This document shows positions 14,958-15,678 of a DNA stretch of 15,678 nucleotides, piece by piece. Origin of the DNA: IIICB1 sp035968095 (GTDB lineage: Bacteria > Cyanobacteriota > Cyanobacteriia > Cyanobacteriales > SIO1D9); the NCBI GenBank assembly GCA_035968095.1, contig JAWQFW010000116.1:1-15678 (forward strand). Direction: 5' to 3'. Made by a program: the position numbers and the translations under genes. Each line of letters starts with the position of its first letter. Position 1 is the first letter of the stretch. A model generated the notes under the pieces. It saw nothing but the letters and a program-made list of their open reading frames with translations, had not been told where the DNA came from and searched no databases.

Positions 14958-15563
14958 ATGAGCAGCAAAAGAACTAGCAAAAGAATTAAACGTAGCCGCA
15001 AAAACCAAACCCGAAAAAAATCGCCTTTGGTTTTACTATTGTTGATTTTACTTTGGAGTATTATCCTCGGTTGGGGAATAGCAATTGGCGTAGAAACTCC
15101 AACCAGTCAGATTCCTGCAACGAACCAACCAATTTCAGCCAGCAAAAATCTTCCCCAAAAATCTCCCTCTGGTTTACCTCAAATCGCCAACAAATCAGTA
15201 GACTTTGTTCCCCCAAACCAAGAACTCGGTTTAAAAATTTACCTGGAAAACTGTGCTAGCTGCCATCTTCCCATTCCCCCCGCAGTTTTACCCAACGAAA
15301 GTTGGCGCAGAATCCTCCTCGAACCCCAACAACACTACGGAAAAACAATCCAACTACCGATCGCCCTCGAAGTTCAGTTAATGTGGAACTACTTAAGTTA
15401 CTTCTCCCGTCCTCTGCAAGAAGAAGAACCAGTACCATCAAGGATCGAGCGATCGCGCTATTTTCAAGCACTCCATCCCCAAGTCGATTTACCCAACACT
15501 CTCAACCTCAAAAACTGCCTTACCTGTCATCCTAACGCCACTCAGTTCGACTACAGTTGGTGA
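14958..15563 (+). CDS. Membrane-anchored dihaem cytochrome c (DHC family)
   Basis: 201-aa electron carrier with two covalently bound c-type haems. Seen: a very basic N-terminus (SSKRTSKRIKRSRKNQTRKK, residues 2-21), one membrane helix (about 23-44), a proline- and serine-rich linker (46-88), then haem motifs CASCH (99-103) and CLTCH (187-191). The segment after the first motif (LPNESWRRILLEPQQHYG) and the spacing between motifs match the dihaem cytochrome c (DHC) family. The helix lacks a good cleavage site after it, so the protein is probably anchored with its haem domain in the periplasm or thylakoid lumen, by the positive-inside rule. Partner is unknown. Start ATG 14958 is fixed by AAGGAG. 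Upstream is the mobile-element remnant, so its promoter lies within or beyond it. Confidence 0.88.
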   Translation: MSSKRTSKRIKRSRKNQTRKKSPLVLLLLILLWSIILGWGIAIGVETPTSQIPATNQPISASKNLPQKSPSGLPQIANKSVDFVPPNQELGLKIYLENCASCHLPIPPAVLPNESWRRILLEPQQHYGKTIQLPIALEVQLMWNYLSYFSRPLQEEEPVPSRIERSRYFQALHPQVDLPNTLNLKNCLTCHPNATQFDYSW

Positions 15564-15587
15564 TTGGTGATTAGGGACTGGGAAGGG

Positions 15588-15641
15588 GGAATTGGAGGAA
15601 TTGGAGGAATTGGAGGAATTGGAGGAATTGGAGGAATTGGG
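15588..15641. repeat. 9-bp tandem repeat GGAATTGGA, six copies
   Basis: Six head-to-tail units of GGAATTGGA; the last ends in G instead of A. It begins 24 bp after the stop of the cytochrome gene. Flanking it are two shorter duplications: TTGGTGA twice at about 15558-15571 and TCAGTGTT(G/A) twice at about 15649-15666. Short tandem repeats of this kind are common in intergenic regions of filamentous and unicellular cyanobacteria and vary in copy number by slippage. Confidence 0.92.
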
Positions 15642-15678
15642 AGCGTTATCAGTGTTGTCAGTGTTAGGAATAAAGAGC

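Noticed and set aside
14639..14977. 112-aa open frame on the plus strand through the mobile-element remnant
   Set aside because: It runs across the inverted repeats, shows no family motif, and overlaps the cytochrome start out of frame. The stems and minus-strand TnpB-like tail explain the interval better.
15588..15641. CRISPR array
   Set aside because: Units are 9 bp and directly adjacent, with no spacers and no cas genes.

Overview
The window is 15.7 kb of a cyanobacterial chromosome. The evidence is the octamer GCGATCGC (HIP1), which occurs 17 times spread over the whole window. In cyanobacteria this octamer is strongly over-represented; at this base composition chance would give far fewer than one. 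The gene content agrees: DUF4336 and Uma2 families typical of cyanobacteria, a membrane-anchored GTPase, a dihaem cytochrome c, a RibF starting like its cyanobacterial homologues, and 9-bp GGAATTGGA tandem repeats. The genus cannot be fixed from this sequence.

Left part (1-4396), accessory in character. A MazEF toxin-antitoxin pair opens the window, with the antitoxin cut by the left edge. A convergent DUF4336 protein follows, then a Uma2-type PD-(D/E)XK nuclease. Next comes a tightly coupled pair: a 383-aa ABC/SMC-like AAA ATPase and a ~197-aa protein with TOPRIM-like acidic motifs. The pair overlaps by 11 nt and has the layout of two-gene ATPase + TOPRIM defence modules (OLD, Gabija, PARIS and RloAB-type logic). 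It matches none of these that I can name with certainty and is the best candidate here for an undescribed system.

Middle part (4540-10924), mostly housekeeping or metabolic. It holds a 638-aa membrane GTPase, a chlorophyllase/dienelactone-hydrolase-like alpha/beta hydrolase, an aldo/keto reductase, a small two-helix membrane protein, a VOC (glyoxalase-like) protein and a classical short-chain dehydrogenase. The run from the hydrolase to the VOC protein is on the minus strand.

Right part (10925-15678). A 714-bp non-coding stretch with hairpins precedes an MBL-fold hydrolase. RibF (FMN/FAD synthesis) and a MoxR-type AAA+ ATPase follow head to tail. A ~400-bp structured remnant of what looks like an IS200/IS605 tnpB element, minus strand, fills the gap to a membrane-anchored dihaem cytochrome c. 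Its right end abuts the ribosome binding site of the cytochrome gene. The window ends in short tandem repeats. No tRNA, rRNA, CRISPR array or intact transposase gene was seen.
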